This document shows positions 11,260-23,308 of a stretch of DNA of 64,000 nucleotides, piece after piece (the stretch's first letter is position 1; each line of letters begins with the position of its first letter). The stretch is taken from assembly GCA_039654915.1 (NCBI GenBank), contig CM077595.1:87833501-87897500 (forward strand), given 5' to 3'. Both the position numbers and the translations under genes were made by a program. This DNA comes from Aquilaria yunnanensis. Taxonomy: Eukaryota > Streptophyta > Magnoliopsida > Malvales > Thymelaeaceae. The notes beneath the pieces are model-generated. The model was not told where the DNA came from and made no database searches. It worked only from the letters and a program-made list of their open reading frames with translations.

Positions 11260-14200
11260 TTTTAAAATGATATGTTTGTTCTTTTAAAATATATTGTTTA
11301 TTTTTTTAGAAGGCATTGGTTGTTTTTTTTTGTCTTCGTGTTTGTTTTTTTAGAAGAAATTGTTTGTTTTTTGTTACTTAAGTGTTTGTTCTTTTGATGA
11401 GGTACTGTTGTCTTCTTTTATGATGTGTTTGTTTTCTATTCTTTTAAAAACCTTGTTTGCTCTTCTAAAAGGGTATGCTTGTTCTTTTACATTTTCAGGC
11501 ATTGCATAAATTACTTGTTCTTTTATGTTTTGGTATTTATACTTACAGGCCTGTTTGTTCTTTTAGAATGCAATGTTTGTTTTTTCTTGTCTACATGTTT
11601 GTTCTTTTAGAAGGCATTGTTTGTTCTTTCTTTTACATGTTTATTTTTTATTACTTAAGTGTTTGTTCTTATACATGACCCTGTTTTTGCAAACTTTTTG
11701 TTCTTTTGTTTTCTGGTGTTTGTTCTTTCAGAATGGTATGTTTGTTCTTTTAGAAGGCATTGTTTGTTCTTTCTTTTACATTTTTATTTTTTGTTACTTA
11801 AGTGTTTGTTCTTATAGAAGATACTGTTTGTTCTTATACATGACTCTGTTTCTATAAAATTATTGTTCTTTTTTCTTCTGGTGTTTGTTCTTTCATAAGG
11901 GCATGTTTGTTCTTTTAGAAGATATTGTTTGTTCTTTCTTTTACATGTTTATTTTTTGTTACTTAAGTGTTTGTTTTTATAAAAGGTACTGTTTGTTCTT
12001 ATACATGACCCTATTTCTGTAAATTTTTTATTCTTTTGTCTTTTGGTGTTTATTTTTTTAGAAGGTATGTCTGTTCTTTTAGAATGCATGTTTGTTCTTG
12101 TAGAAGGCATTATTTGTTCTTTTTTTTACATGTTTATTTTTTGTTACTGTGGCAACGTGCGTGGTTTTCTGGAGTCGCCACCAATCAGTTTTTTTAGGTC
12201 GATTGGTCACCTTAAAATTGGTCTGCGAGAGTTCGGGGATCGGGAGTACGGTTACGCTAAAACAATATTGTTATAGCGCCCAAAATTGGCACCTTAGTTG
12301 ATTTTAATTTTTGTTTTACTTTGCTTTTAAATAATTTTCAGTTAATTTAGAAATTTTGACTGAATTAGTCGAAATGTGGATTTTTAAGTTAATTTGTATA
12401 GAATTTTATACTTCCGAACCATGGACTCTGCCGAGTCACCCGGACACGGAATTTGATGAAATAATTTAATCCATATCGTAAATATGGATTTTTATCTTTT
12501 TATTTAATTTATTTATTTTAAAAGGTTGATATTTTCCAAACCGTAGATCCTGCCAGATCATCCGATTATGGAAATTATTTTAATTTATTGTTAATTATTT
12601 AATGAAATTAATTATTAGTATTATGAAAATTTTGAATTTTTAATAATTTTAAAAATTATAAAGTATTTTATTATTCTTTTATTCTTTTTTTGTTTATTCT
12701 TTTTATTTGATAAAAGTTAAGCCAAAAAAAGAAATTATTTAATCAAGGTTTTATTTATTTAATGAAGAAAACTAAAGATGTATATTTTAAAAATAAAAGT
12801 AAAGTCTTAATATTTTATTTATTTTATTTTTTTAAGAAAAGGTTAATCAAAAGTGATCATTTAATAAAAAAACTAAAAATTTATATGTATATTTCAAAAA
12901 TAAAAGAAAAATCTTAATATTTCTTTTATTCATTTTATTTGGTAAAAGGTTAGCCAAAAAGTAGTTATTTAATTATTTAATGAAATTTTATTTACTAAAG
13001 AAAACAAAGAGTTATATATTTAAAAAAAATCTAAGTGAAAGAAAAGTCTTGATATTCATAAATTTTGTTTTTTTTATTCTTGATAAAAGATCTTAAAGTA
13101 ATTATGTAATTTATAAGTCTAAAATATTTAAGAGAAAATTTAATTTTTTTTATTACCTTTATTTGAAATTATTTAGGTAAAATTTTTATTTTGTTTAATA
13201 AAGGAAACAAAAAGTTATATCTTTTTATTATTTTAAGAGAAATAAGTAAAATATTACTGGATAAAAAAAATAAGTAAAATATTAGCCCAAAGTTTTTCAA
13301 TCAAAAAGTAAAATATTACTGAATAAAAATAAATAAGTAAAATATTATCCCAAAGTTTTTTTTTATTTTTTAATAATAAAAGGAAAATTTATTTATATAC
13401 TTTATTTAAAAAAATGATTTATATACTTTATTTAAAATATTTTCCAAGCCATGGATCCTGGCGGATCATTTGGTCATGGAATTTAATTTTTATTAAATTT
13501 TATTTAATTAATTATTAATAAAATCATAATTTTATTATTTTTTTTCTTGAATTTTTTTAAATTTTAAATATCATTACTTTAAAGATGTGTTTTAAAAAAA
13601 AATTGATTTGTATTTTTGGAATTATTTAATTATGTTTTTAATAAAAGGAAATAAAGGTTAACTTTTGATTACTTTAAAAGAAATAAAAATATGTTCCAAA
13701 TAATAAAGGATGGGGGCTTTGTAAAAATTGAATTCTTGATTAGTCCTAATAAGTAAGCGGAATAAATGGTTAGTCCATAATAATAAAAGTTAGCGGTCAG
13801 TACAGTTAATTGTTAGTATAGCAAAAATTAAATGGTTAGTGATAACAATAATAATGAAAGTTAGTGGTTAGCACAGTTAATTGTTAGTATAGCAAAAATT
13901 AAATGGTTAGTGATAACAATAATAATGAAAGTTAGTGGTTAGTACAATTAATTGTTAGTATAACAAAAATAAAAGTTAGTGATAACAATAATAATAAAAG
14001 TTAGTGGTTGGCACAATTAATTGTTAGTATAACAAAAATAAAAGTTAGTGATAACAATAATAATAAAAGTTAGTGGTTAGCACAATTAATTGTTAGTATA
14101 ACAAAAATAAAAGTTAGTGAAGTTAGTTAGTTAGTAACAACAATAATAATAAAAGTTAGTGATGTTAGTTGAGTTAATTGTTAGTAACAATAAAAATAAA

Positions 14201-15860
14201 AGTTAGTAATGTTAGATCAATTAGTTGTTAATAACAATAAATACAAAAGTTAGTAAAGTTAGATTAATCAATTGTTAAGAACAATAAAACAAAAGGTTAG
14301 TAATAATAACAATTAATAATGAATAAACAAGTAAAACAAGTTAGGATTTTAGTTTTCTGCAAGGATAAAAGAAAAGTTAGTAACTCAAATGAACAATAAT
14401 GAAAAGATAGAGGATGAAAATAGAATTTTACCTATAGAAAGAAAATTTTGAATTTTCAGAAACGGGAAAACGCGACGGACGACCACGGCAGGGCTGGGGA
14501 GGAAGCGACGGGCGGCGTGCAGGGGTGAGGCGGAGGAGAGGGGGTCAGGTGGTGGCCGGCGGCGATGCGACGGCGGGGAGGGGGGGCACGGCGAGGGACG
14601 CGGCGGCTGGAAGGAAGAAGAGGAAGGGGCAGCGAGAGAAACGGAAGAAAGAGAAAGGAAGAAGATGGTCTGATCGTAAGAAAACAAAGTTTGGGACTTT
14701 CTGGGCAGAGGGAGGATAAGCTAGGGAATAAGGCTGTAATTTTATCTTTTTTTTAAAACGGAGCTCTAAGCTTTCTCTGTATTTTTTTCTGTGTTCAGCA
14801 CAAAATTTGGGGGGCTATTTATAGAGGAAGTTTAGCTGAACTGTTGATGGATAAATTAATAAAAAATTTCAAACTTATCTCTTAAATTGGTAAAATGACA
14901 ATTTTAGTCCTTTACGTCTCTCAGCCTCTGGATAAGTTCCTGAAGCTTCTGATTTTGACAATTTTGTCGTTTTCTGTCAATTTGGGCCAGAAACGTCGGC
15001 AGGCTCAAAAATTCATGTGACAAACTACCAAATGCTCCTGGAACTTTCAGAATTTGTCAATTTTTCCCGAAACTTCTTAATTTTGTCATTTTTACCTCAA
15101 ACTTTTAAATTTTGCCATTTTTTGGAGTTTTCTTTTTTTCTTTCAAATACACACATATATCATTTTAAATCAAATATTCACAAAACAAAAATGTATTTTA
15201 AGCTAATTTAAATTTTTAGTAATAATAATAATAATAAAAATAATAATTTTTTATTTAATTTCTTTTAAAAATTTTTTTATGGTCGGACGAAATTGGGTGT
15301 CAACAGTTACTTAAGTGTTTATTCTTATAGAAAGCACTATTTGTTCTTATACATGACAATGTTTCTGCAAACTTCTTGTTCTTTTGTTTTTTGGTGTTTA
15401 TTCTTTTAGAAGGGTATGTTTGTGTTTTTAGAAGGACAAGTTTATTCTTTTAGAAGACATTATTTTTTTCTTTCTTTTACATGTTTATTTTTTGTTACTT
15501 AAGTATTTGTTCTTATACATGACCCTGTTTCTGTAAACTTCTTATTTTTTTTTGTCTTCTGGTATTTGTTCTTTCAAAAGAGTATGTTTGTTCTTTTAGA
15601 ATGATATGCTTGTTCTTTTAGAAGGATATGTTTGTTCTTTTATAAAACATTGTTTGTTCTTTCTTTTACATGTTTATTTTTTGTTACTTAAGTGTTTGTT
15701 CTTATAGAAGACACTGTTTGTTCTTACAAATAATCTTGTTTCTGTAAACTTCTTGTTCTTTTGTTTTTTGGTGTTTGTTATTTCAGAATGTATGTTTGTT
15801 CTTTTAGAATGACATATTTGTTCTTTTAGAAAACATTGTTTGTTTTTTTTCCTTTGTGTT
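11260..15860. repeat. Minisatellite of TGTTTGTTCTTTTAGAAGG type, split by a solo LTR
   Basis: Sub-repeats of about 25 bp built on TGTTTGTTCTTTTAGAAGG are arranged in higher-order units of about 145-190 bp. Each larger unit contains GTTACTTAAGTGTTTGTTC, seen near 11373, 11650, 11793, 11958, 12143, then 15306, 15494 and 15683. The solo LTR at 12148-15305 sits exactly inside one GTTAC. Joining the flanks restores the repeat phase, so the array existed before the insertion. The minisatellite proper therefore covers about 11260-12147 and 15306-15860. The open frames along it are by-products of the T-rich repeat. Confidence 0.75.
12148..15305 (-). mobile_element. Solo LTR of the same Ogre/Tat family as the 25-kb element
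   Basis: The 3158-bp segment runs from TGTGGCAACGTG to TTGGGTGTCAACA on the plus strand, the same ends and orientation as the LTRs at 31688 and 53226. It is flanked by a perfect GTTAC duplication (12143-12147 and 15306-15310), so it is a true insertion. Internal DNA has been lost, as after recombination between two LTRs. It shares the start block with TTCGGGGATCGGGAGTACGG, three stem-loop motifs, an AT-rich middle with repeats of about 75 bp (13790-14330), a GC-rich segment (14460-14640) and a minus-strand TATA box near 14812-14830. It is shorter than the 3.62-kb LTRs and lacks their 96-bp island, so it represents a different subfamily or an older insertion. Confidence 0.92.
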
Positions 15861-17250
15861 TGTCATTCTGAAATCAAAAGTCCATTTTTTATAAACAATC
15901 TCATTTATCTATTTTAGGAATATTCCAATTTCCTAATTTCTTTTCAACATATTTGATTAATATAGTTTGTGAGTTCTTTATTATTCTATTCCCCATAATT
16001 TCTTCTTCATCTTGTCTCTTTGAAGCAGACTTAGTTAAATTTCTAAAAATTTTATCCATTAGTAATTATCAATTAGTATTAATATCTTTATTAACTTATC
16101 TGTCAATATTTTACACAATCTTACTGTCCTTTCACATCAACTATGGGTCTTACAATTGCTATGCAACTTAGGTGATATTCTGAAAATTTTCTAACAATAA
16201 TATTTAATTACTAGTAGGAGAAAAGTTTTAGAAATTTGACCATTCCTTAAATCAAAGACATGAGATAAAAATTAAATTTTAGGGACTAAATTGTACATAA
16301 AAAATAATTTTGGGGAGTTGGCTTACGCGTGCACCGGGCGCATAGAAGAATCAGCCAAGTTTATAATCTTCATTCTCTTTATTTTGCTCATCCCAGAATC
16401 GATACAACCTATGGTATATCAAAATTATATTTTAAAAAAAGGTGAGAGAAGTGTCCAAAATTATTTACAAAGAATAAAGAAGTAAAATTAAACAGCATCA
16501 CATGTTGCCTAATTCTTAATTGACAAAATTCCTGCTGCATAGAGCTGATTGTTTTATATATCCTTATCAAAATTCGAACATCAGTGAAACAAAATATTCA
16601 AGTTACCAAGAATAAATTTGGATTTGTTTTACTTCATATATTAGCAATAAGAATCCATTCCTGAGTTTGTATGTATTCCACAAATGGTTTAGATTTAAAA
16701 TATGAAAAAAGATAAGATTAGCGAGAACTTAAACACCAAAGGAAAGGAAAAGTTGGTGGAATGCAAGCCAAATTTTGTCTCAAGCGAGCTTTCTGTTTGA
16801 ACCCTGAGTCCCTGACTAAGGCATTCTATTTGTATTATGTTTTTCTTTAATCCATTCCCCTTTTACTGAAAAAAAAATGCCCATAACTTTTCTTTCAACA
16901 ATTCAGTTCACTCGCCAAGGTGAATTGTTTGAGATCCAAATTAGTCTTCTCTCTTTTATCCTCCTCGCCTTCAGCTTCTGCTACTTACATCTACCAACAT
17001 TTGCCTAAACCAATTCGATTATCTAAGCACCCTCTCATCATTTCTCGACCAAATAATAAAACATTCGTTTGAACCCTTTTTTTTTTCCTATTTCATTATT
17101 TCAAAAGGTTGACTAATTTGCACAATTGAAGCCCGTTAATTCCAAAGTCAGAATCAAATAATAACACTTAAACCAAATAACTAAGCAGAGCGGCAAGAAA
17201 AATTTAAAAGAAGTGCAACCAGAACATCTAATCACTATCTTCCCCTTCCC
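15861..17250. other. AT-rich intergenic region
   Basis: I see no gene. Short frames on the plus strand (for example 15953-16171 and 16291-16485) lack any domain or codon bias. Around 16790-16830 the minus strand contains GGTTCAAAC, which alone is not enough to call a SINE or tRNA. Confidence 0.4.
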
Positions 17251-17259
17251 TTATCTTCC

Positions 17260-17440
17260 TTATCCTGACTGTTGATATCGCCACCAATTCGAAGAACTGA
17301 AACCCGCCAAGCTTAGAAATTGGCCTTGGTTCTTCATGCCTCTATGTGAAATTGGCCACTTCCAAATGGGATGACCCACAGCATTGTCGTCCTTAAAGTT
17401 GCCATAAAAAGCAAACTTCCTCATCATTTGTGACACCTGA
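17260..17440 (-). CDS. Possible exon of an unrecognised gene
   Basis: On the minus strand a frame of about 58 codons ends at a stop at 17260. It is preceded by a good 3' splice signal (pyrimidines, then TTTTCAG, then GTGTCACAAATG). The encoded peptide (MMRKFAFYGNFKDDNAVG, later HPIWKWPISHRG) has a protein-like composition rich in aromatic and charged residues, unlike its neighbours. The open frame continues upstream through the putative intron to 17862, which I read as chance. I recognise no family, and the upstream exons were not found with confidence. It could also be a non-coding transcript. Confidence 0.3.
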
Positions 17441-18860
17441 AAATTGATAATGTTTAAGATTTCTCCCGTTGATGAGAAAAGCAAATGGAGTAGTAGAGCA
17501 TAGAAATTGAAGCAGGGACAAACAATGAACGGGTTAGACAATATTAGCCCCAAATTCAAGGACATGGATAGCCAAATTTTAACCAAATTGAATTTCTCCT
17601 CCACAGCAAAATCAACATCACCCTTGAACGGCAGTTGCAAGACAGAGAATGGTGAAGGGTGGAGAAGAAGAAAGAGATCAAGAAGGACTGAGATTTTCAC
17701 GCCACGTGCCGCTTCAGCTTTTCTCTTTGGCGACCACATCGAAGAATGAAGATGAAGAACACAGACACATACACCTTCATGAGGAAGAACCGGAATAATC
17801 ATGAACCATCCATGGTAATCATCACACCAAAATGCAACCATGACGTCTCCATCTAACACCAACCGCTAGCTAATGTTCCTCTCCCCAACAAGAAATAACC
17901 GTCACCTACACTGAACTGCATAGTTCATAGACTTGGTGCCTCAGTTGGAAGCAAATAAACTTATTAGCGCCTTAAGTTAAATTAACCCAATAAACACATC
18001 CTTAACATCTCATCACTCCCCCTTGTTTTTTGCCTGAAAAAAACACCCATATAAAATCACACAATAACAACAAAACAATGCGAAACTAATAACACACATA
18101 AAATCACAATGATCGTACTAAGACCCAATAACGCACAACAAAAGAGAGACAAAAAAACAACCCACAAAACTAATAATTTTTCACAGTACCATGGTTGAAA
18201 AACCTGAAAGGGCAATGGCCTAAGTGAAAGCAATTATTCCACTGCCTTGAGGATACGGGTTATACACAAAGTGTACATGAAAAAGTAAATTCCCACAAAC
18301 ACAGGGACAACTTCACAGATATAGTCTAAACATGAGGGCTAAAACTGGCATTGACCCAACAGGAGAAGGACATGTGTCACAACCATTTGAACTTCTTCCC
18401 CTTTCATGTATTATACAGATTGTTATTTTTTAATGGTTGAAATACCAAATTTAACAGTAGCTAGTATTTGAGGTTACGCTAGACTCTCAAAAATATTTAT
18501 TTTCAAATTTCAACCCAACCAGTAGAACACAAGGGCCAGGCCAGGCCTGCCTTTCCTTGCCAGCCCAACACCAGCCCGTCACAGTACAGCAACCACACCA
18601 CAGAAGAAAATACAAGCGAATAAATATAAAAACAGTCCGACGTAAACGTTGGGGATTTGAACCGATCGGTTGATAGGATAGAAGCTAAACCAGCAGCAAG
18701 CGGCGGCACCTAATTTCGCTTCATTTCCTCCCTATTTTTATGGAATTTTAGATTCGTCAGATTACGCGTTTCATTGTTCTTCTTATCGTTTCTCTCTTTG
18801 GCTGTCCCACCTCCGTTTTCCTTTCCCGACCTCGAGGACGGACGGGAACGAAGGGTTGGG
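17441..18860. other. Intergenic and promoter region before the BTB gene
   Basis: No coding sequence was recognised. The last 150 bp (about 18710-18860) is a pyrimidine-rich leader with the look of a plant 5' UTR. A GGATTTGAACC block near 18652 resembles a tRNA T-arm in reverse, but the surrounding bases do not fold as a tRNA. Confidence 0.4.
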
Positions 18861-21800
18861 ATGAGGGATCATTTCAACTCCGACCTGTTTGACCCGAGAC
18901 CGGACATGGACTCTGATTTCTCTCGCTCCCCCTGCGATGCCGACTTCGGCTTCGCCTTCAACGATCGCAATTTCTCCGACCGGGTGCTCCGTATTGAGGT
19001 CATGGGCGATCCACCCGAGTTGCGCTCCCACGGGGAGGGCTGCTCCACCGTCGTCGACTGGGTCCGTCACCGCAAGAGACGCCGAGGAGATATCAAGAAG
19101 GATGATGGTTTTTATTTTTCCCTCCATTCGCTTTTCCTCCATGCTTCTTTCATTTCATTTTTTAGTCTTGCCACTTGCACGAAGAAAATTGGGAAATTCT
19201 GCTTTTGTGCCAAAAATTTAATCTTTTGGTGTGGCATTTTTTACTTAGGCTAAATAATAATCTGGTTTTGGGAGTTGTTTAATTTCTTGCCCAGGAAAAC
19301 ATTATGATGTCTTTTCCCCTGATTTTTAAGTGCTTGAGATTGAGTTTTGAGCTTCCAAGAGGCTAAGAACAGACTACACGGAGGTGTTCTGCTTTTATAT
19401 TTGTTTCATCCTTTTTCTATTCTGCCATTGGAGATTACTAGGTTTTAAAGCTTGTTCTTATATATTTAGAACGTTTTTTTCTTCTGTTTTTTTTCATGTC
19501 TCGCATAATTTTTTTTCCGATTAGTAACAAAAAACCATAAGAACTTGTGTCATATTCTCTGGAAGCTGCTCGTACCCATTGATCTGTACCGGGAATTTTG
19601 TGGTGGGTTAGGTTCATAGCTACCTGTAGTATATTGTACTTTAGTGGAATGAAACAGAGTGAGGTCGATCAGAAATATTCACAATATGTTGTTTATGCAA
19701 AATTTTCAAACTTTTCTCAAGAACTGATTATTTTAAAGATTTATGGAAGCTAATTGAGCAGTGGAATTTAAATTTTGTTTGTTATAGTGAACAACTTTTA
19801 CATGATATTACCTGGGCAATGTCTTCTATGTTAGTAAGTTAAGTAAATCATTGTTGAAATTACTCAAACTAGTTCGTCACACTCAGGCACTTGGATGAAG
19901 CCCTTTTAACAATTTTCCTCGTTGTGGTTGCTATTCTGGAGTTGTTTCTTACTTCATTATCTTGAGCATGTATCATGACATTTTTCCTCAAATGCCTGTA
20001 TATTGCATTTTTTTGGACAGATACTTATGCCTCTGGTTCCTTTTTTGCCATGATAGACCTGTCTGCCTGCCCTGAGGAACAGATCATTAATGAGAATCAG
20101 TCTGATATGGATGATGGTGGCTGTGACAGCCAAGATGAAGAATCAGATATTATGGTCGAAGAGCCACCTTCAGGTATTCATGTTTCTGTTGCATTTAGTA
20201 GCACTTCAGTCAAATTTTCCTCATTGATCTTATCTAGGAAAACCTTTCTTGTTGCAAATCAATCAGCGTTCTTGTAAATTTTATTCACTGAAGAACAGGT
20301 GAGCTTCAAATAAAAAATGTTGGCATATAAACTGTAGTTGCTGGAGTAGAAGTAATCAGATTATCATATAAACTTATATTGTGGTAGAAACTTGGGTTGA
20401 TGTTTTGGTACTGGAACCTCCACGGTTTCTTTTCAAGTTTTTGCTGCTTGATCTGAGCTATTGACTATTTTATTTTAACACTTTGCTCGTATTGCAGCAA
20501 ACCCTGTGGTTATTTTCTTCTTGCACAGTTTTGACCCTGTTTTAGGACTCTTATGATGGTGAAGGTGGCAGTAGTGATGAATCAGCATGGAGCAAGGAGG
20601 CCCCCACAGTTCTAAGAGTTCAAACATTGCATATCAGCTCCCCAATTTTAGCAGCTAAAAGTCCATTTTTCTATAAGGTATCTCACTTGTTTTCACTCGA
20701 CAGTTTTCTAGATCCATTTGCTTGTGAGAGTCATCAATCAGCATTGATCTGCTTTTTATCCTTTCTCTTGACTTTCCTTTATTGATAAATTGATGGCAGC
20801 TTTTCTCCAATGGGATGAAAGAGTCAGAGCAGAGACTTGTCACTCTTAGAATTGATTGCTCTGGTATTTCTCTTAAATGCCTGTTTAAACTCTGATGAAA
20901 CAGGATCAATATCACTAACTTTTCTGATGCTTTGTTGTTGTTATGAGCAGAGGAGGCTGCCCTTCTGGAACTCATTAATTTTATGTATACCAACTCTTTA
21001 TCTGTCACCACAGCTCCAGCTTTGCTTGATGTGCTGATGGCTGCTGATAAATTTGAGGTTGCTTCATGTATGAGATATTGTAGCTGGCTGTTGAGGAATA
21101 TGCCTATGTCTCCTGAGTCTGCTTTACTGTACTTGGAGCTCCCTTCCAGTGTATTGATGGCTGAGGCAGTGCAGCCATTGACTGATGCTGCAAAACAGTA
21201 CCTTGCCGGTCGTTACAAGGACATGAACAAGTGAGTTTGTATGAGAAATTTTCATGCCTGATGGTTGACCTTATTTTTTTTCTTCTGTGGATAACAAAAG
21301 ATTCTGCTTTTCCATGATATTTTGTTTATAGGTACTCCCTCTATCCTGAAAGAAGGAAAATTTTCTCTGTTCACAAAACCTAAGGCTGTTGTGCTTGCCA
21401 TTAGAGCAAGTTTCCCCTTTACTCCCCATTCGATGTGTGTGTTTGCTTGATGGTGCCCTGATAGTTTACATCTTCTGGGTGATGTTGGTAGATGATATGA
21501 CAGATACACGTTGGTGTAGAAGTGTCATTCTTTTTGTTTTTGAGGTGAAGTGTGTGTGTTTGGCATTCAAGTTTCAGTTACAAGTTGGTGTCAATGAAGA
21601 TCTTTTTCTTTTTGTTCTCAAATTTTTTTTCATGTTCTCAAAAAATTTTTATTCAACTCTTTAGAACATGTTACAGTCACTGTCCTCTTTTAGATGGTTT
21701 CATCGATTTTTGCATTTTGCTAGTGATGTAACTATCATTTTTGGAGTCATGTGTGTGTTTTCTGGTGCATTTTAGTAGGTTCCAAGAAGAGGTGATGGCT

Positions 21801-22592
21801 TTGCCACTGGCTGGAATTGAGGCAATATTAGCAAGTGATGATCTTCAAATTGCATCAGAGGATGCTGTGTATGACTTCGTGTTGAAATGGGCTCGAACTC
21901 AGTACCCAAGATTGGAGGAGCGCCGAGAAGTGCTTGGCTCACGTCTTGCACGTTATATCCGCTTTCCTTACATGAACTGTCGGAAGCTTAAGAAAGTTTT
22001 GACTTGTAATGATTTTGAGCACGACATTGCAGCAAAACTTGTCCTCGAGGCCCTCTTCTTCAAGGCGGAAGCTCCACATAGGCAAAGAAGCCTGGCTGCG
22101 GAAGAAGCCGCAGCCTTGAATCATCGCTTTGTGGAGAGAGCATACAAGTATCGGCCCATCAAGGTTGTGGAATTTGAACTTCCTGGTCAGCAATGTGTTG
22201 TGTACTTGGACCTTAAGCGAGGAGAGTGTGCAAATCTATTCCCATCCGGACGGATCTATTCTCAGGCATTCCACTTGGGTGGACAAGGGTTCTTTCTCTC
22301 AGCCCACTGCAACATGGACCAGCAGAGCTCTTTCCATTGCTTCGGATTGTTCTTGGGAATGCAAGAAAAGGGTTCAGTGAGCTTCGCTGTGGATTATGAA
22401 TTTGCAGCAAGGTCAAAGCCGACGGAGGAGTTTGTGAGCAAATACAAGGGCAACTACACATTCACCGGCGGCAAGGCAGTCGGTTACAGGAATTTATTTG
22501 CGATACCGTGGACAGCTTTCATTGCAGATGATAGCCTATACTTCATAAATGATACCCTCCATCTTAGAGCTGAGCTAACTATCAGACATTGA
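18861..22592 (+). CDS. POB1: BTB/POZ-BACK protein of the POB1 / LIGHT-RESPONSE BTB family
   Basis: Plant LRB/POB1 proteins are substrate adaptors of CUL3 ubiquitin ligases acting in the nucleus, for example on phytochrome-PIF complexes. Exons read as 18861-19107, 20021-20173, 20546-20677 (or 20586-20677), 20800-20863, 20951-21230 and 21779-22592. The N-terminus has the family segment [19 protein letters not shown] and the basic stretch [12 protein letters not shown]. An acidic linker follows, then the BTB core ([48 protein letters not shown]). The BACK region starts near [19 protein letters not shown] and continues into [13 protein letters not shown] and [13 protein letters not shown]. The C-terminal domain includes [20 protein letters not shown] and ends LRAELTIRH. 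With canonical sites the junction of exon 2 to 20546 shifts the frame. An internal acceptor at 20585/20586 keeps it open and gives 549 residues, close to the family length. Confidence 0.93.
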
Positions 22593-23308
22593 TCCGTTTG
22601 TTCCTATGTCACCGCCCAGTAGTTTTAATTGATTGATCTATGTCCTACTAACCCTTTTTATTTCTTTTAAACGAGTGTTCACGTGTTTAAATACGGAAAT
22701 TAGATTCATATTATTAGAAAATTTCTAGTTATAGCCTTGTTTGAGTTCAGTTGCCTCGTGTTGAATTTCAGCCCAACTCCCAGGAAACGGAAGCAAAGCT
22801 GATTGGATTGATAGGCAGGTCGGTGCAATTCATTTTATCAAGTCATTAGAAAATTAAGCACATTCTTTGTCCTTTTTAATTTTTTAATAAAACAAACATG
22901 TTCATTTACTTCTTGAAAATCTAAGCAAAGTTTTAGTTATTTTGGTTCTTCAAATTCTCTTCTCCTTTTATCTCGTCTTTGTTATAACCTTTCTTCTAGT
23001 TGAGATGTTCAAAATTATTGTAACATTTCCAAAAGTAGAGATTTTTTCCCTCAATTTTACCCTCTTTTTTGGAAAATGTCAAAGTGATAGACTGACGGAT
23101 GTATCTCGTACGTCCTGTGTTTATCAGTCTGTCACCTTGTTACTCAATAAAGACCTTTTTTGTTATATGTTTTTTATTTTTTATGTGAAAATTTTTGAAT
23201 GCTGCTCTTAGGGCAAAAAAAAAGTCCCACAAAATGAACAAGCTTCTTAATATTTAAAAGTATTATAAAGAAAATAGAACTAAGATATTAGAATGTTAAA
23301 TTAAATTC
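22593..23308 (+). other. 3' flank of the BTB gene
   Basis: The 3' UTR and intergenic DNA. AATAAA-like signals occur (for example near 22886 and 23147), but the cleavage site cannot be chosen from sequence alone. No gene was seen. Confidence 0.4.

Noticed and set aside
10862..11857. Chain of Phe-rich open frames on the plus strand
   Set aside because: Produced by the T-rich minisatellite; several overlap in different frames with no family match.
17441..17862. Upstream extension of the minus-strand frame as one 200-residue protein
   Set aside because: The part before the splice-like TTTTCAG has no protein character and overlaps a plus-strand frame; it is probably intron or chance.
18640..18700. 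tRNA gene suggested by GGATTTGAACC
   Set aside because: Flanking bases do not form acceptor, D or anticodon arms.
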